Under the pieces are notes generated by a model that was given only the letters and a program-made list of their open reading frames with translations, was not told where the DNA came from and did not search any database. A program made the translations under genes and the position numbers. Positions 9,914 through 20,643 of a DNA stretch of 64,000 bases are shown piece by piece. The DNA is from Ascaphus truei (Eukaryota > Chordata > Amphibia > Anura > Ascaphidae), in the NCBI GenBank assembly GCA_036426205.1, contig CM071568.1, forward strand, positions 51,930,040-51,994,039. Direction: 5' to 3'. Numbering within the stretch: the stretch's first letter is position 1; each line of letters starts with the position of its first letter.

Positions 9914-10602
9914 ATTTTGTAACCATTTGGGGTGATGGCAGCTAAGGGTGATATATAGTTATTAATATCCACCTCTTTGAAGAAAGTCTGCATGCCGATT
10001 GATCCATTCTCAATGAGAACAGTTAAGTCCAGGAAATTAACCCTTTCCTGACTGTACTCACAAGAAAATATGAGATTAAGTGGATTATCATTTAAATAAT
10101 GGATGAATCTCACCAGACTTTCCTCATCTCCTCTCCAGATGAAAAATATGTAATCTATGTATCTCTGCCACAGGCACAAGTCTGCACCCAGCTCAGCAAT
10201 GGACCAAATATAGTCTTCTTCCCATGCACCCATGAGAAGATTTGCGTAGCTGGGTGCAAATTTTGTGCCCAATGCGGTACCACATTTCTGGAGATAATAT
10301 GCTCCCTCAAACATTAAGTAATTGTGTTCAAGGATAAATTTTATCCCATCCAGGATAAAATTAGCCTGTTCATGGGGAATATCAGGATCTCTCGACATTG
10401 CTCTGTCTATGGCTTCATGTCCATCTTTGTGACTAATACATGTATATAATGAAGTTATGTCACATGTTGCTAAGAACCACCCTTCTTCCCCTACTTGACT
10501 ATCCAAGATGCGTAGGATGTCCGTCGTATCTTTAAGATATGATGGGAGCTTTTTCATATATTTCTGCAGATAAGTGTCTATGTATGCAGATAGATTAGAC
10601 AT
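9895..10602 (-). pseudogene. PLE1 reverse transcriptase palm
   Basis: A 235-residue frame with PLE/telomerase-type RT motifs: LATCDITSLYTCISHKDG (motif A, first Asp), GTALGTKFAPSYANLLMG (motif B), and YIDYIFFIWRGDE (motif C), then VNFLDLTVLIENGSIGMQTFFKEVD. Motif C is normally YIDD; the second catalytic Asp is Tyr here (plus positions 10150-10161), a single-base change that should abolish catalysis. Sequence 10603-10740 continues upstream with LPKLHKSLTNPPGRPIITG after a frame change. Confidence 0.92.
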
Positions 10603-11351
10603 CAGGGAGTCGATTCCTGTTATTATGGGTCTCCCGGGGGGTTAGTCAGACTCTTGTGGAGTTTAGGGAGATAATAGAAAATAGGTCTGATAGGGTGTTC
10701 TCTGTAGAGAAAATTATATTCACTCTCATTTATTACCTCGTCAGCTTTTCCTCTATCTAGCAGTATTTTTAGTTCTTTCAAAAAGTCTAATGTTGGATCC
10801 TTTTTTAATGATATATATATGTGTGTTTATCACCTAAAATCCTATTGGACTGTAATTGGTAATATAGTCGCTTCTATTAATAATAGCAACTCCCCCCCCC
10901 CCCCTTTATCAGCCTGTTTTATGACCACACTGATATCTTCTTGAAGGGTTTTGAGTGCTTCTCTCTCACTTTTATTCAGATTATTGTTGAATCTGTCTTC
11001 TGATAGAACTAATTTTTCAAAATCTCTCTGCACCAACTGGGCAAAGACATCCAGATTTTTCCCTTTCATGTGTTTTGGGTAAAATGTGGATGGCAATTTT
11101 AACCCAGAATGCACCAAAATTGGTTTTCCTGAGGGTTGATCGGTAAATTTTTTCGGGGAATCTATTTTTAAATTCTCATTTGTTCTTAGTTCTATCTCTT
11201 TTTGTCTAAAGAATCTTTTGATCGTAAGTTTTCTTAAGAATCTCTGAGCATCTATAAAGAGGCCAAAGCTGCTTGGACCAACAGTGGGGGCAAACTTCAG
11301 ACCTCTTGAGATGAGAGACTTTTCAGACTCTGATAGTACCTTAGAACTCAA
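10603..11351 (-). pseudogene. PLE1 N-terminal RT region
   Basis: The frame at 10842-11351 reads LISRGLKFAPTVGPSSFGLFIDAQRFLRKLTIKRFF, then FYPKHMKGKNLDVFAQLVQRDFEKL and EDISVVIKQADKGGG. These are the conserved blocks upstream of PLE RT (the ADKGG motif belongs to the RT fingers). A 12-C run at about 10891-10902 on the plus strand marks the probable frameshift that breaks the frame; the remainder to 10603 carries the LPKLHKSLTNPPGRP motif in another frame. Confidence 0.88.
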
Positions 11352-11827
11352 ATTGAAAATATTATTACCTATCTCTTGCTTTTTTTGAGGTATTTCTTTT
11401 TTTCCTCTTCCCCGTTTTCGTCGTTTCTTCCTCTTTTTTTATTTTCCGAGGAGGGGTCCCTTTCCGACAGTGGAGCATATCGATTTGCTCTCTGAAAGGA
11501 AGTGGATCCTCCCTCCCCTAAAAAATCCTTATTGTTTCCTAATTTCAAACCACCTTTTCAGAACATTTTATCTCTTTGAGCTTCTCTTTGTTCCCTTCTA
11601 TTGCTTATATTTATTTCCCATTCTGAGTCGTAATCTGTACTCATAGTTCTTTTTGGAGTTAACTCTATGTTTAACTGTACTTTAGCCTGTCTCTTTGGGC
11701 TACTTTGGGCTGTTTAGTCCTCCAATTATCCCTCTCTGTGCTTTTCCTAGATTTTTTAGGTTTTTTAGGCGTATGTTTCCTAGATTTATTCCCCTCTTTG
11801 GGCTTATCTTTTTTGGGAAAAGATTCT
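11352..11827 (-). pseudogene. PLE1 basic linker
   Basis: On the minus strand this encodes a very basic, low-complexity stretch (11671-11871 is about half Lys/Arg with repeated KK, PKK and KSRK), continuing the N-terminal domain after a frameshift at a 14-base T run (11837-11850). It probably served as nuclear localisation and nucleic-acid-binding sequence. Beyond 11671 the frame is broken. Confidence 0.6.
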
Positions 11828-12439
11828 TTAGGGGTTTTTTTTTTTTTTTTTGTCATTTTCCTTTTTGGCAATAGGTTCTATCTTTCTAGGAAGACCCTCT
11901 TTATAGTCCTCTTTATCTCTTAAGAATTTCTTTACTTTCTTTGTAACAGTCTCTTTCCAAATTTTATCCAATTTATTCTGTAAATTGGTATCTTTCTCTT
12001 TAAAGAGTGCAGTTTGATCTAATCTACCAATCCTCTCTTCAATTTCCTTCACCTCTATGTCAATTTGAGACACACGGTTCTTTTGCTGATCTATGACTAA
12101 ACCCATTAAATCATGTGAACATTTTTCCAGAAGGTTATACCACTTATCAAGAAAAACCTCATCTTCAAGATCTATAGGTGGATCTTTTTTTAGTCGTAAA
12201 CGTCTTGGGACTCTCCCATTTAAAACATATTGTTCCAAAAAAGTGTAATCCCAAAATTTCTTTATATCTTTGATAAGCAACTTCTCCAATTTTTCAAATT
12301 CAGCCTCTAGGATATTTGCCACCCCAACAATGGGGGCAATATCTAGATCTAATTTTAGAATGCTTTTGAAGTCCACAGATCTTGTGTGTCTTCTTGAAAA
12401 AATGGTGGATGAGTTGTTATCTATTTCAATATCTTCCAT
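11828..12439 (-). pseudogene. PLE1 N-terminal coiled-coil domain
   Basis: The open frame runs from 12493, but the Met at about 12439 (MEDIEIDNNSSTIFSRRHTR) is the better start because similar N-termini begin vertebrate PLE proteins. It contains SVDFKSILKLDLDIAP, a long charged helical region (LEKLLIKDIKKFWDYTFLEQY; EVKEIEERIGRLDQ) likely to form a coiled coil, and a basic end (KKVKKFLRDKEDYKEG). The function of this domain in PLEs is not established; it may bind RNA. Translation is lost at the poly-T run near 11840. Confidence 0.7.
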
Positions 12440-12484
12440 AGTGAAAGAGTAGTGCAGCCTATCTAAAAGAAACAAAACAAATAT

Positions 12485-12807
12485 TGCACACAAACCTTGA
12501 TGGGGCTCTAATACTCTAACAAGTCCAAGTGAATACTAATGATAAACAAATACATATAAAATAAATAAATGGAAGTGCAAGGTGATAAAGCAATAACAAT
12601 CACGTGCAGTGTAAAGGTACAAAAAAACACTCAAACCCTTGGGAGGACTGTTTCAAGGTCCAAGAACGAACATGAGCAACGAAGAACCAGGGGAGCGATG
12701 GTACCTTAAAATAGAAAAAAACTACATAGTGCAATAATGTTTCAATATGACACAAATAGTGAGACTCCAAGTGACTGCTAATGAAGCTGGTTAGAGCTGG
12801 AATGAGC
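12485..12807. repeat. Left arm of PLE1 5' terminal hairpin
   Basis: A 323-bp segment complementary to 13121-13449 with few mismatches and small indels. Its inner half (12672-12807) is also a direct copy of the 3' terminal repeat at 7607-7740. Confidence 0.85.
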
Positions 12808-13120
12808 CCTACGATTGAGAGGGAGAGAGACTGCTGGGGATTCCGTGACATCATCTCCAACCGGCCGGAACACTGGAAGTGACGTATCGGCTCCTGGCAG
12901 AGACGCAGTACGGCTGCTTGCAGCGGCGGCGTGATGTGATTCTGAGATCACCATACCTTCTATGCTGTTATCCCATTGGGATCTTGTAAGCCTCCATTTT
13001 TTATGTTTGTGGATAAATCGTATTTTTATTTTTATCTTGGCTCTGTGTGTGTCTCTCTCTTTTGAGATTGCACCTCCTCCTACTGGCTCCAGCCTGTGAC
13101 TCTATACCCTGTTGGACATT
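12808..13120. repeat. Hairpin loop of PLE1: inverted copy of the terminal repeat
   Basis: This 313-bp spacer is the reverse complement of 7740-8050 in the 3' terminal repeat, including the same CpG-rich block (tgacgtatcgg, ccggccgg). The 5' end of the element thus carries a terminal repeat in opposite orientation to the 3' one. Confidence 0.85.
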
Positions 13121-13449
13121 GCTCATTCCAGCTCTAACCCAGCTTCATTAGCAGTCATTTGGGAGTCTCACTATTTGTGTCATATTGAAACATTATTGCA
13201 CTATGTAGTTTTTTCTATTTTAAGATACCATCGCTCCCCTGGTTCTTCGTTGCTCATGTTCGTTCTTGGACCTTGAAACAGTCCTCCCAAGGGTTTGAGT
13301 GTTTTTTTGTACCTTTACACTGCACGTTATTGTTATTGCTTTATCACCTTGCACTTCCATTTATTTATTTAATATATATTTATTTGTTTATCATTAGTAT
13401 TCACTTGCACTTGTTAGAGTATTAGAGCCCCATCTAGGTTTGTGTGCGA
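13121..13449. repeat. Right arm of PLE1 5' terminal hairpin
   Basis: Reverse complement of 12485-12807. It ends exactly at the TSD, so the hairpin is the true 5' terminus and not a later rearrangement. Confidence 0.85.
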
Positions 13450-13463
13450 CAGTTGATACTGTT
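13450..13463. repeat. TSD of PLE1, right copy
   Basis: cagttgatactgtt, identical to 7592-7605. Confidence 0.9.
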
Positions 13464-13589
13464 ACCTGATACTTTAGGATGCAAGGACAGTGTGCTAACT
13501 GCACTTGGCAAAATATGGATTGATATATAGATGTTGAGCTTTATATAGTGGATGTCAAAATTACAAGGATCTTGTTTCTATAGTATTAA

Positions 13590-13722
13590 GCATTGCATGG
13601 CCAAATGAATATGATTAAAAAGGTGACACTGTGTGTCATTTGCATTTCATTTCCCAGAAACCCTTGCTGCAGTGGAAGCACTTTGCAGTGGATACATATC
13701 TTTGGTGTGCCTATCCCAGTTA
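13590..13722. repeat. Fragment of the hammerhead-bearing repeat family
   Basis: The block around 13640-13700 (catttcatttcccagaa, cccttgctgcagtggaag) closely matches 25798-25846 in the fold-back repeat that carries two hammerheads. No ribozyme core is present in this copy. The surroundings (13464-13920) otherwise show nothing recognisable. Confidence 0.6.
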
Positions 13723-13929
13723 TTTATGTATATTGTTATAAAAAAAAAGCTGGATGTGCAGTGGACGCGCATAGTAAGTGAAACTTCTTTGTCTTTTGTC
13801 ACAGAAATTGTATTTGTTTGGTGATGTTTTTAATTAAAAATCAAAACACAATTTCAGTTCCCAAACACAAAGAAGTTTGACCACGTGTTTTAGCTATTTG
13901 CACGTCTATATTTATAGTAACTGAATTCC

Positions 13930-14225
13930 GTGTGTGTGTGTGTGTCTCTCTCTATGTGTGGTGTGTATGTCTCTCTCTGTGTCCTTCCCCCCTCTCCTGA
14001 CTCTCTCCACCCCGGCGGAGCTGCGGACAGGTGTGGCTCTGTCTGAGTCTCCCCCCCCCCCCGGCAGAGCAGCAGGCTGTGTGTTCTGCGGCAGCCAGCC
14101 CCCCTGTGGAGGTATGTGTGTCAGTCAGTGTATATGTGTGTCAGTCAGTCTATGTGTGTGTGTGTGTTTGTCAGTCACTGTGTGTGTGTGTGTCTGTTTG
14201 TCAGGTCACTTGGGTGCCTGGTGTG

Positions 14226-14277
<52 letters not shown>

Positions 14278-14500
14278 AACGGGCTGCAGGGAGTGTGTGT
14301 GTGTGTGTGTGTGTCAGTCAGTGTGTATGTGTGTCAGTCAGTGTGTATGTGTGTCAGTCAGTGTATGTGTGTGTCTTTCTCTCTGTGTGGTATGTCTTTC
14401 TCTGTCGGTGTCCTCCCCCCACCCCCGGCGGAGCTGCGGACATGGGGGCCTCTGTTTGAGTCTCCTGAGCAGCTCTTTCTCCCCCCCCCCAGAGGTACCT
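13930..14500. repeat. GT microsatellites in a duplicated GC-rich unit
   Basis: Long (GT)n tracts at about 13930-13980, 14106-14190, 14226-14273 and 14294-14375 are interspersed with two copies of a C-rich block (ggcggagctgcggaca at about 14016 and 14428). The arrangement is a local duplication of about 410 bp. Apparent open frames are artefacts of the repeat. Confidence 0.85.
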
Positions 14501-14599
14501 GCCTGGACCAACCCCCACTCTCTTCCCTCTGGCGGAGATGCGCACATGGCTGCATGTCCTGCTACAGCCAGCGCACACGGCAGAGGTACAGGGCCATGG

Positions 14600-15760
14600 G
14601 GGTATGGGGTCACTGACCCTTTATAAGGAGCCTGAGCTGGGTGTATGGGGTCACTGGTTCTTGTAAGGTCTCTTTGCTCTTCCCTCGATGTAGGTAGGGG
14701 GTCTCCATTGTACCCCCTCCCTAGTCTCCCCCCTCCCCCCTTAGCAGGTCCCCACACTATGTTGTATTACCTGTGAGGACCCCTGTCCCAGGGTGTGTGG
14801 ATTTCACGGCCTACCCCTCCCAGGCTTCATAGCAACTGCAGCATCCGCAGCCATCTTGAATTTTCCAGGCTCTTCACTTCTCCCTTTCTGCCTCAGCAGC
14901 CGCTCTGCAGCTGCGCAGCTCTCCACCTCGCCAGGCCCACTATTTATGAACTTTACCTTGGAGACCGAAGAGACGCGTCTCCGCCTTGTGCTCTCAACAG
15001 ATCTGCGGCGCATGCGCAATCCACAGCAATCGCGCAGGGCAGCCATCTTTAATTTGATCAAACCTTCGGGTGTGTGGGGGGAACGGCGCCGCTGCCAGCC
15101 ACTTCTGCGCATGTGTGGCGTCCGTCAGCGGCGCCATCACAACTGCGCATGCGCGGCATGGCAGCAGGGCACCGGGGAACGGCGGCCATTATGAGCGGCG
15201 CCGGCCGCTATCGCCACCGCCGTGTATGTGATTGGCCGTGTGGGGGGAGCGGCGCTCGTTAGGAGCGGTGCCGACGGCAGGCGTGTTGGGGGGTGGCGCT
15301 GGAGAGATGGAGACGTCACTTCCGTCAATTTTGGGGTATACCGGACCACTGGAAGGGCTGTATTCAAAGAGGATATATTGATTGGCCTCATAAGTCCCTT
15401 TACCAAATACTAGTCCTACCTCTATCTCCGTTCAATCCCGGATCCGCCAGATGCAGCGTCCCGCAGTCCACGATCAGCGTTGCAGCTGAGAGAAAATTCC
15501 TGATCTTTTGGGGCCCCTGCTGGGATCTGTTACTTTGCTGCTCCCAGTCTGTCCACCGTCTTCTTTAGAAATAAAACCTCATAGATTGTCCACACCACAG
15601 CCTGCCTTTCCCACGGGACTGCCCGTGGAGGAGATTTTTTTGTCCCTGTCTTGTCCCTATCATGTTTTTTGTTTTTTAATTATGTAACTTAATAAAACTT
15701 TTTTCTTTTTTCAACACCCGGTGAGTTGCTTAGTGCATTTTTGTCTGGATGACGGACCAA
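14600..15760. other. CpG-rich block, possibly a PLE terminal repeat
   Basis: The region 14800-15310 is CpG- and GC-rich with repeated gcgcatgcgc-like words, followed at 15640-15725 by taataaaact and cccggtgagt. AATAAA plus a ggtgagt-type sequence is the same order seen after the hammerhead in other PLE terminal repeats in this window (for example 31940-31980). No coding frame is convincing. Assignment to the adjacent decayed PLE is inference. Confidence 0.4.
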
Positions 15761-15779
15761 CCAATTCACACTATCTACA

Positions 15780-16650
15780 GTGTAACTCATCCTCCCAACT
15801 GCCAATGCCAATGAACCTTACCAAAAACTACATTTGGAGTATCTGATATATGTCCTTTACGTATCGAATCACATCTTAGTATTCTCCAATGAGTATGTAA
15901 TATAGTTTTAATTTTTTATGCTGATTAATTAAATCTCGTAATGAAGGGATGACTTTTTAAACCCTCCTTATTTGCCGGAGCTCCACTGTTCCTATCTCTT
16001 CCATCCCTACATTTCATTTTAGATGAGGCCAAAAGATCAGATCTATCCAACAATAAAGATTTTCAAAAAGCAGTAGTTATTAACTGATGATCATATCTCT
16101 TAGCTTCAATTTTTTTTTACAAGTGATGATTCTTCCAAACAAATCTGTCTCAGATGAACAATTACAATTGAATTTACTAAATTGTCCATAGGGGATATTC
16201 TGGATCCCTTTGTGATAATGGTTGCTGCGAGCTATTGCAAGCACCTGATTTGATATGAGTGTTGGTCTTGATAGATAAATCTGCATTAACAGACAACAAG
16301 AGATCCAGAAATACCACTGATGAAAACTCAATAGTGTACATGAAGGTCGAGCCAAATGAATTATTGTTGAATTGTGATAAAAGACTGGCCAGATTGGTCC
16401 TCTCTACATCCTAAATAATAAGGATATCATCTATGTAATGGCCAAAATACACCAGGCTCGACCCAGATGGGTTGCTAGACAACACTTGCTGATCCTCCCA
16501 GCAACCCATGAAAAGATTAGCATAACTGGGGGTGAACCTGATCTCCATTGCAGTTCCACAGAATTGCAAATAATATTAATCCAAAAAATAAAAAAAATTA
16601 GGAGTTAAAATAAACTTAATGCTATCCAAAATAACATCTTGTTGTCTTTG
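15780..16650 (-). pseudogene. Decayed PLE reverse transcriptase fragment
   Basis: Minus-strand translation with several frame changes gives TPSYANLFMGCWED (RT motif B, about 16500), then GHYIDDILII (motif C, YIDD at 16426-16437), SSVVFLDL, and towards 15880 a post-RT segment resembling the thumb and linker. The catalytic DD is present, but stops and frameshifts abound. It is a second, older PLE of the same general type as PLE1. The LTR retrotransposon at 16664 inserted into its upstream part. Confidence 0.8.
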
Positions 16651-16658
16651 GGGTATGG

Positions 16659-16663
16659 ACTCC
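16659..16663. repeat. TSD of the LTR retrotransposon, left copy
   Basis: actcc, repeated at 23254-23258 immediately after the 3' LTR. Confidence 0.8.
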
Positions 16664-17205
16664 TGTAACTGGGAATTTATCCCTGTTCAGAAAACTTGCC
16701 TCTAATCCAGCAGTGTGCTGGTTAATTGACCAGCACATGGCTGATTGGAGGTTTGTTAGAGAAAAGGCTCCTCCTGAGACAGGAAGGAGACTCCTGAGCA
16801 CACATGTGAGCTGAACAAGGAGACAGACAGAGGGGAGGTTCCTGAGTCTCACAGAGGAGACTGACAGAGGGAACACAGATGTCTGGAGTTTACAAGACTT
16901 CTAAACCTGACTGCTGATATAGCCATAGGAAAAGGCAGCAACCCAGGAAAGAGAGAAGCCTTCCCCACTACAGCTACCAGAGAGACAGATAAGACTTTCT
17001 TTTGGAACTGTTATGTATCTGTAAATATGTTTATATTTTGGGGCTGGTGAATAGCTTAGCTAACCAACCCAGTCAGAGAGGGCTGAGTTACATGTGTAGA
17101 TAGTCTCCAAAGCGGAGATAGGTTTTTGTTTGGCTTATTTTCATATGTTTTGCTGTGTAAAAGGGACAGGCGCAATAAAGCGTACCTCTGAACACGTCTC
17201 TTACA
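16664..17205 (+). repeat. 5' LTR
   Basis: Begins TGTAACTGGG and ends CTCTTACA, giving the TGTAA...TTACA inverted ends of many LTRs. It contains a GT-rich/TTTTGG block near 17030 and a polyadenylation-like aataaag at 17174. It matches 22683-23253 along its length. Confidence 0.9.
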
Positions 17206-17207
17206 TA

Positions 17208-17226
17208 TGGTGTCAGAAGTTGGGAT
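17208..17226 (+). promoter_or_regulatory. Primer binding site, tRNA-Leu type
   Basis: TGGTGTCAGAAGTTGGGAT begins two bases after the 5' LTR. The TGGTGTCAGAAG start matches primer sites usually assigned to tRNA-Leu. Confidence 0.7.
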
Positions 17227-18060
17227 GAGAGGTGGCCCTTGAAGTTCAAAGGGGCCCCGGGGACTGCCTGTGAATTTTTTTGTGCTTGTGCCTGCATAGT
17301 TCCTGCAAGCAGCCTGAGCAACAAAGCAAAGATTCACCTGCAGCAGAGATCAGAATTAAAGGGATACACATCCAGGCAGGAAATCTACACTGCACTGAAG
17401 AAAGCCACAAAACCACAGATGGACTCTTTTCCCCGATTCCAAGAGGAGAGAGAGAGACTGTGCTGAAGCAGGTAAACCTTACTTGCCTATCACAATAAAG
17501 TGTGATGTGGTCGTTGAAATAGGGGTTTTGCCTTCCAGCCGTAGTCAGGGTTCAAGAAGTAAGTTAGCCCTTAAAAAGGGATAGGCGTTTGTTGTTTTCA
17601 AATGTTTTGCTGAAGCAGGGGAATTTTCAGCAAACAAGTGCTGTGTGTAAAATTGCCCCGCCGGGTAAAAAGGGATTGCTGAACTGTGTAAAGGGTAACC
17701 CAAAGCCAATTGCTGAGTGTTAAGTCACCCTGCCCAGAGTGAAAGAAAGTGGGGGGGAAAAAAAGGGAATAATTTTTTTTCTGCAAGTAAAGTCTGTATG
17801 TATCTTGGTTGTACAACATGCACCCAAAGTGTGAAGAGTGAATGCCATATTATCCAAAGATGAGACTGAAAATTACTGAACTCAAGCAGAAAACCAAATG
17901 CCCTTGCTGAAGCCAGGAAATGGGCAGCTAGCAAGCATTGTATTTAAAGAAATAGAGCCCCAATAGGTCAAGGTGAAGAATAAACCTTTGGAAAAAAAAA
18001 ACCTGGGAATTTAAAATGGCTGCCCAGCTGAAGTCAATTACAGACTGCAAAAATAGGGAA
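17227..18060 (+). other. Leader of the LTR element
   Basis: No long frame. The leader contains imperfect repetitions of the word tgctgaa(g)c followed by caaacaagtgctgtgtgtaa or similar (near 17607, 17690 and 17905). ATG at 18014 opens a short frame that runs into the zinc-knuckle region only if a frameshift is assumed. Confidence 0.55.
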
Positions 18061-18838
18061 GAAAATTTGTTCCTGGTGTAAAGAACCCCACCACACGGAG
18101 CAGTGTCTCTTCAGGCCTTATTCAGACGATGAGAGTGAATGCATGCACAGTACTGCTAATATTGTAAAACTTACCCAAGGGAAGAAAAAGTCTACAGAGA
18201 GGCCTGTGAGAGCTACGACCTCTACAAGCAAAATATGCCCACCTGTAGGACTACCACCATTTGGGGTTCCAGCAAATACAGTGGCAACAACTGCAATAGC
18301 ACCTCCTGAGGTCAGGAAGAAAAATATACCTGATAGTCCCAAAATGGAGGACAAGATGCAACGTTCCTGTAATGAACCCTACCCCACGGAAGAGTGGCCC
18401 TTCCAGTCCGATAAGGAGGAAGACATCTCTTACGGGGAACCCGAACTGAATCACACCCACAGAACACCCCAAGAATGGTGGGGGTGCCTGAACTCGGTAC
18501 GAACTGAAAAGCCTGCTCTCCATGATGACGAATGTGATCGGCAGGAGGATGAGCGGGAACAGCAGATCGCTGAATATTTATGCCACCTAACGCAACTGCA
18601 AGGAAAACATGGCGGATACAGTGAAGTTGCTGAAGTTTCAAATAAAGACGGAGACCCCAGGGTCCCTGATGGGACGGAGTCATCCAAAACAAAAAGGCGG
18701 AAAAAGAAAAAAGGGTCTTCACTTACCGTGGAAGGAACAGACACATCTGCAGATCCCGCGGAGGAAAAGGGGGTCCGAGATGCCCTGCAGCCGAGAAAAT
18801 GGAGAATAAGTCCTGCGGATGACCGAATATCCAGAGGA
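18060..18838 (+). pseudogene. Gag-like zinc-knuckle ORF, first part
   Basis: The frame open through 18143-18838 extends upstream without Met to about 18025. It contains ICSWCKEPHHTEQCLF at about 18070-18115, a CX2C...H...C zinc-knuckle-like motif of the kind found in Gag nucleocapsids. After it come a Pro/Thr/Ala-rich segment, an acidic region (SDDESE; DDECDRQEDEREQQIAEYL) and a Lys-rich cluster (KTKRRKKKKG). No capsid major-homology region is evident. The frame is interrupted at 18838 by the nested insertion; its continuation at 20644 needs a frame change. Confidence 0.65.
18823..18838. repeat. TSD of the nested 1.8-kb element, left copy
   Basis: ccgaatatccagagga, repeated exactly at 20628-20643. 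Confidence 0.92.
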
Positions 18839-20627
18839 AAAGAGAGATACCCAGGCGCTACCCAAATTGGGATGTTTCACATATGTTTATTAATATTTTA
18901 TTAGCATGACATCTCACGGATGCTTTTTTGTTAGTTAATTGACTCACTATATAATTTGAATTTATTCATGCGTATCTATACATTAATTAATTTATTATAG
19001 CCACTCCTCATACGCTTTATAGAGCATTTACAATAAGGGTTCATGGTATTATTTGTGCCATTTTTTGGTTGTATAAGAGTATTATCATGTTTCAAAAATA
19101 TTTAATATTAATTAAATTTGTACATACAGTATATCAATTATTCCACTTTAATCACATTTTGTTTCACATTAAAGTTTTTGTATAAAAGCTGTTTTAAACA
19201 ACATCAATTAGACCTGTACCTATATTAAGGTTTTTACTAAAATCACATTTGGCTCACGTTAAAGTCTTTGTAGAAAATTTGGCACCATAGTTTACTTTAT
19301 ATCCAGATGTATATTATTTCATCTATTACCAACAGAGTTTTTTATAACTAATATCTGCATTTGAGAGCACTTTTGAGACCCAGTGTCATCATAACACTGG
19401 ATTTCCATATATCACTTTGTCTGTCTAATATTAAATTATCCATTGATTGTATAATCATTTGTTGATTAGCACATGTATCCACAAGCAGTTTATTCGTTTA
19501 TTTAATTATTTATTTATTTGTACGCAGTAAATATGTTTATTCACTTATTCAATTCTGTGATAAATGCACAATATCATTTAAGATAACCAAGGTTGAGTTT
19601 TTAACATTTAGAGCCCTAAAACGGCCTTTTTACAATGTTTTAAGCCCTTTTTCACTCAGCACTATTGATTATAGGGAGTTTGCTTAGAGGGTAGCATGGA
19701 TTGGTTGAAATTTTCGTATATATCACCATGAGACTGACCACCCCCATCTACGGAGACTGAGGAAGCCCATGAAAGGGCGAAACGCATTGCACAAAACCCT
19801 CAGCCTTTTGGACTAGTGAGGCCACCGTCAAGGAGCAGGGCAAAGGAGCCCACCACGCGCCCTGTAAATGACATCCTAAGGACTGGTTGGCGATTTTATT
19901 TTTATTTTTAGCCCCTTGGTGTTAGACCTAAGGGCTTTCTTATTGCTGGTTTTTATGTTTTAATAAAGTAATTACGTTGTCTGAACTCCGTTTTCAAGTG
20001 ACTTTGTGACTTGGTACCAGCACACAGAGGAAAAACTTTACTTCATCTTGGGGACTGAAGGAAAAGATACCATTCCACGTGTGAGCTCACCCGTGGCCGT
20101 GTGAGTATTGTAATTTTATCCCCTTATATCTACCAACCCTCATCTCCTTTATTTTAACAGGAGTGTCTCTTATATTGACATCATTCTTATGCGGAGAGGA
20201 CAGAGATACCTCCCTCAAGATCGCACTCACATCTGCCCGTGTGAGTGTTTGCAGCAGTCTTTCTGCTTTTGATATATTCCCTTTACCACTTGGAATCAAC
20301 CATTGATTTCTATATCTGTATTGTTCCTAAACATTTTTTGTCGTCCATTTATTTGGAGGGGAACTTGGCATTTGACGTTTGCCGGACATCTGAAGAAATC
20401 ATTATCAAGATTCGAAGAAAGGAAATTTCACACCAGGAAAATCCAGGATAAAGAAAGAAAAGAAACCTTGATGTGACAGCATTTACACAAGACCATGTAA
20501 GTGTTTATGTTATTACACACTCCACTGTCCCTATGTTTATTGGTCTGGGAACTTACATTCCCGAGCTGAATAATTTGTTACCATTTTGTATACCTCAACC
20601 TGTGCTACCCCATTTTCTCTTTTATTT
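18839..20627 (+). mobile_element. 1.8-kb insertion with hammerhead-like core, PLE terminal-repeat type
   Basis: Inserted in the LTR element's coding region with an exact 16-bp TSD. The first 900 bp are AT-rich without frames. A hammerhead-like core lies at 19751-19792, followed by a taataaagt polyadenylation signal near 19961, the order seen in PLE terminal repeats elsewhere in the window. No RT or endonuclease sequence is visible, so it is a truncated or non-autonomous PLE derivative. Confidence 0.75.
19751..19792 (+). ncRNA. Hammerhead-like sequence, degenerate
   Basis: CTGAGGA (19757-19763), stem II GCCC/GGGC with a 6-nt loop, GAAA (19779-19782) and CGCATT. The catalytic core is complete, but stem III has an A where G is expected (ACGCAT against ACGCGT) and stem I pairs poorly. 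Confidence 0.5.
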
Positions 20628-20643
20628 CCGAATATCCAGAGGA
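20628..20643. repeat. TSD of the nested 1.8-kb element, right copy
   Basis: ccgaatatccagagga, identical to 18823-18838. Confidence 0.92.

Larger units (their letters stand above)
7606..13449 (-). mobile_element. Penelope-like retroelement PLE1, full length
   Basis: A 5.84-kb minus-strand Penelope-like element with an exact 14-bp TSD. In element order: an inverted terminal-repeat hairpin (13449-12485), an N-terminal coiled-coil/basic region (12493-11650), RT (11351-9665), a zinc-binding linker and GIY-YIG endonuclease (9284-8647), a 3' UTR and a terminal repeat (8100-7606). PLEs use a telomerase-related RT; the GIY-YIG domain places this in the endonuclease-positive group (Neptune/Poseidon/Penelope type). 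The element is inactive: RT YIDD is changed to YIDY, there are several frameshifts, and a 380-bp sequence is inserted between RT and endonuclease. Confidence 0.92.

Noticed and set aside
13934..14626. Several overlapping long frames rich in Val/Cys/Ser
   Set aside because: They are translations of (GT)n tracts in all frames on both strands; no domain and no stable amino-acid composition.
18143..18904. Reading this frame as a host nuclear protein because of its Lys-rich cluster
   Set aside because: It lies between LTRs, follows a zinc-knuckle-like motif, and its last 22 codons are in the nested insertion.
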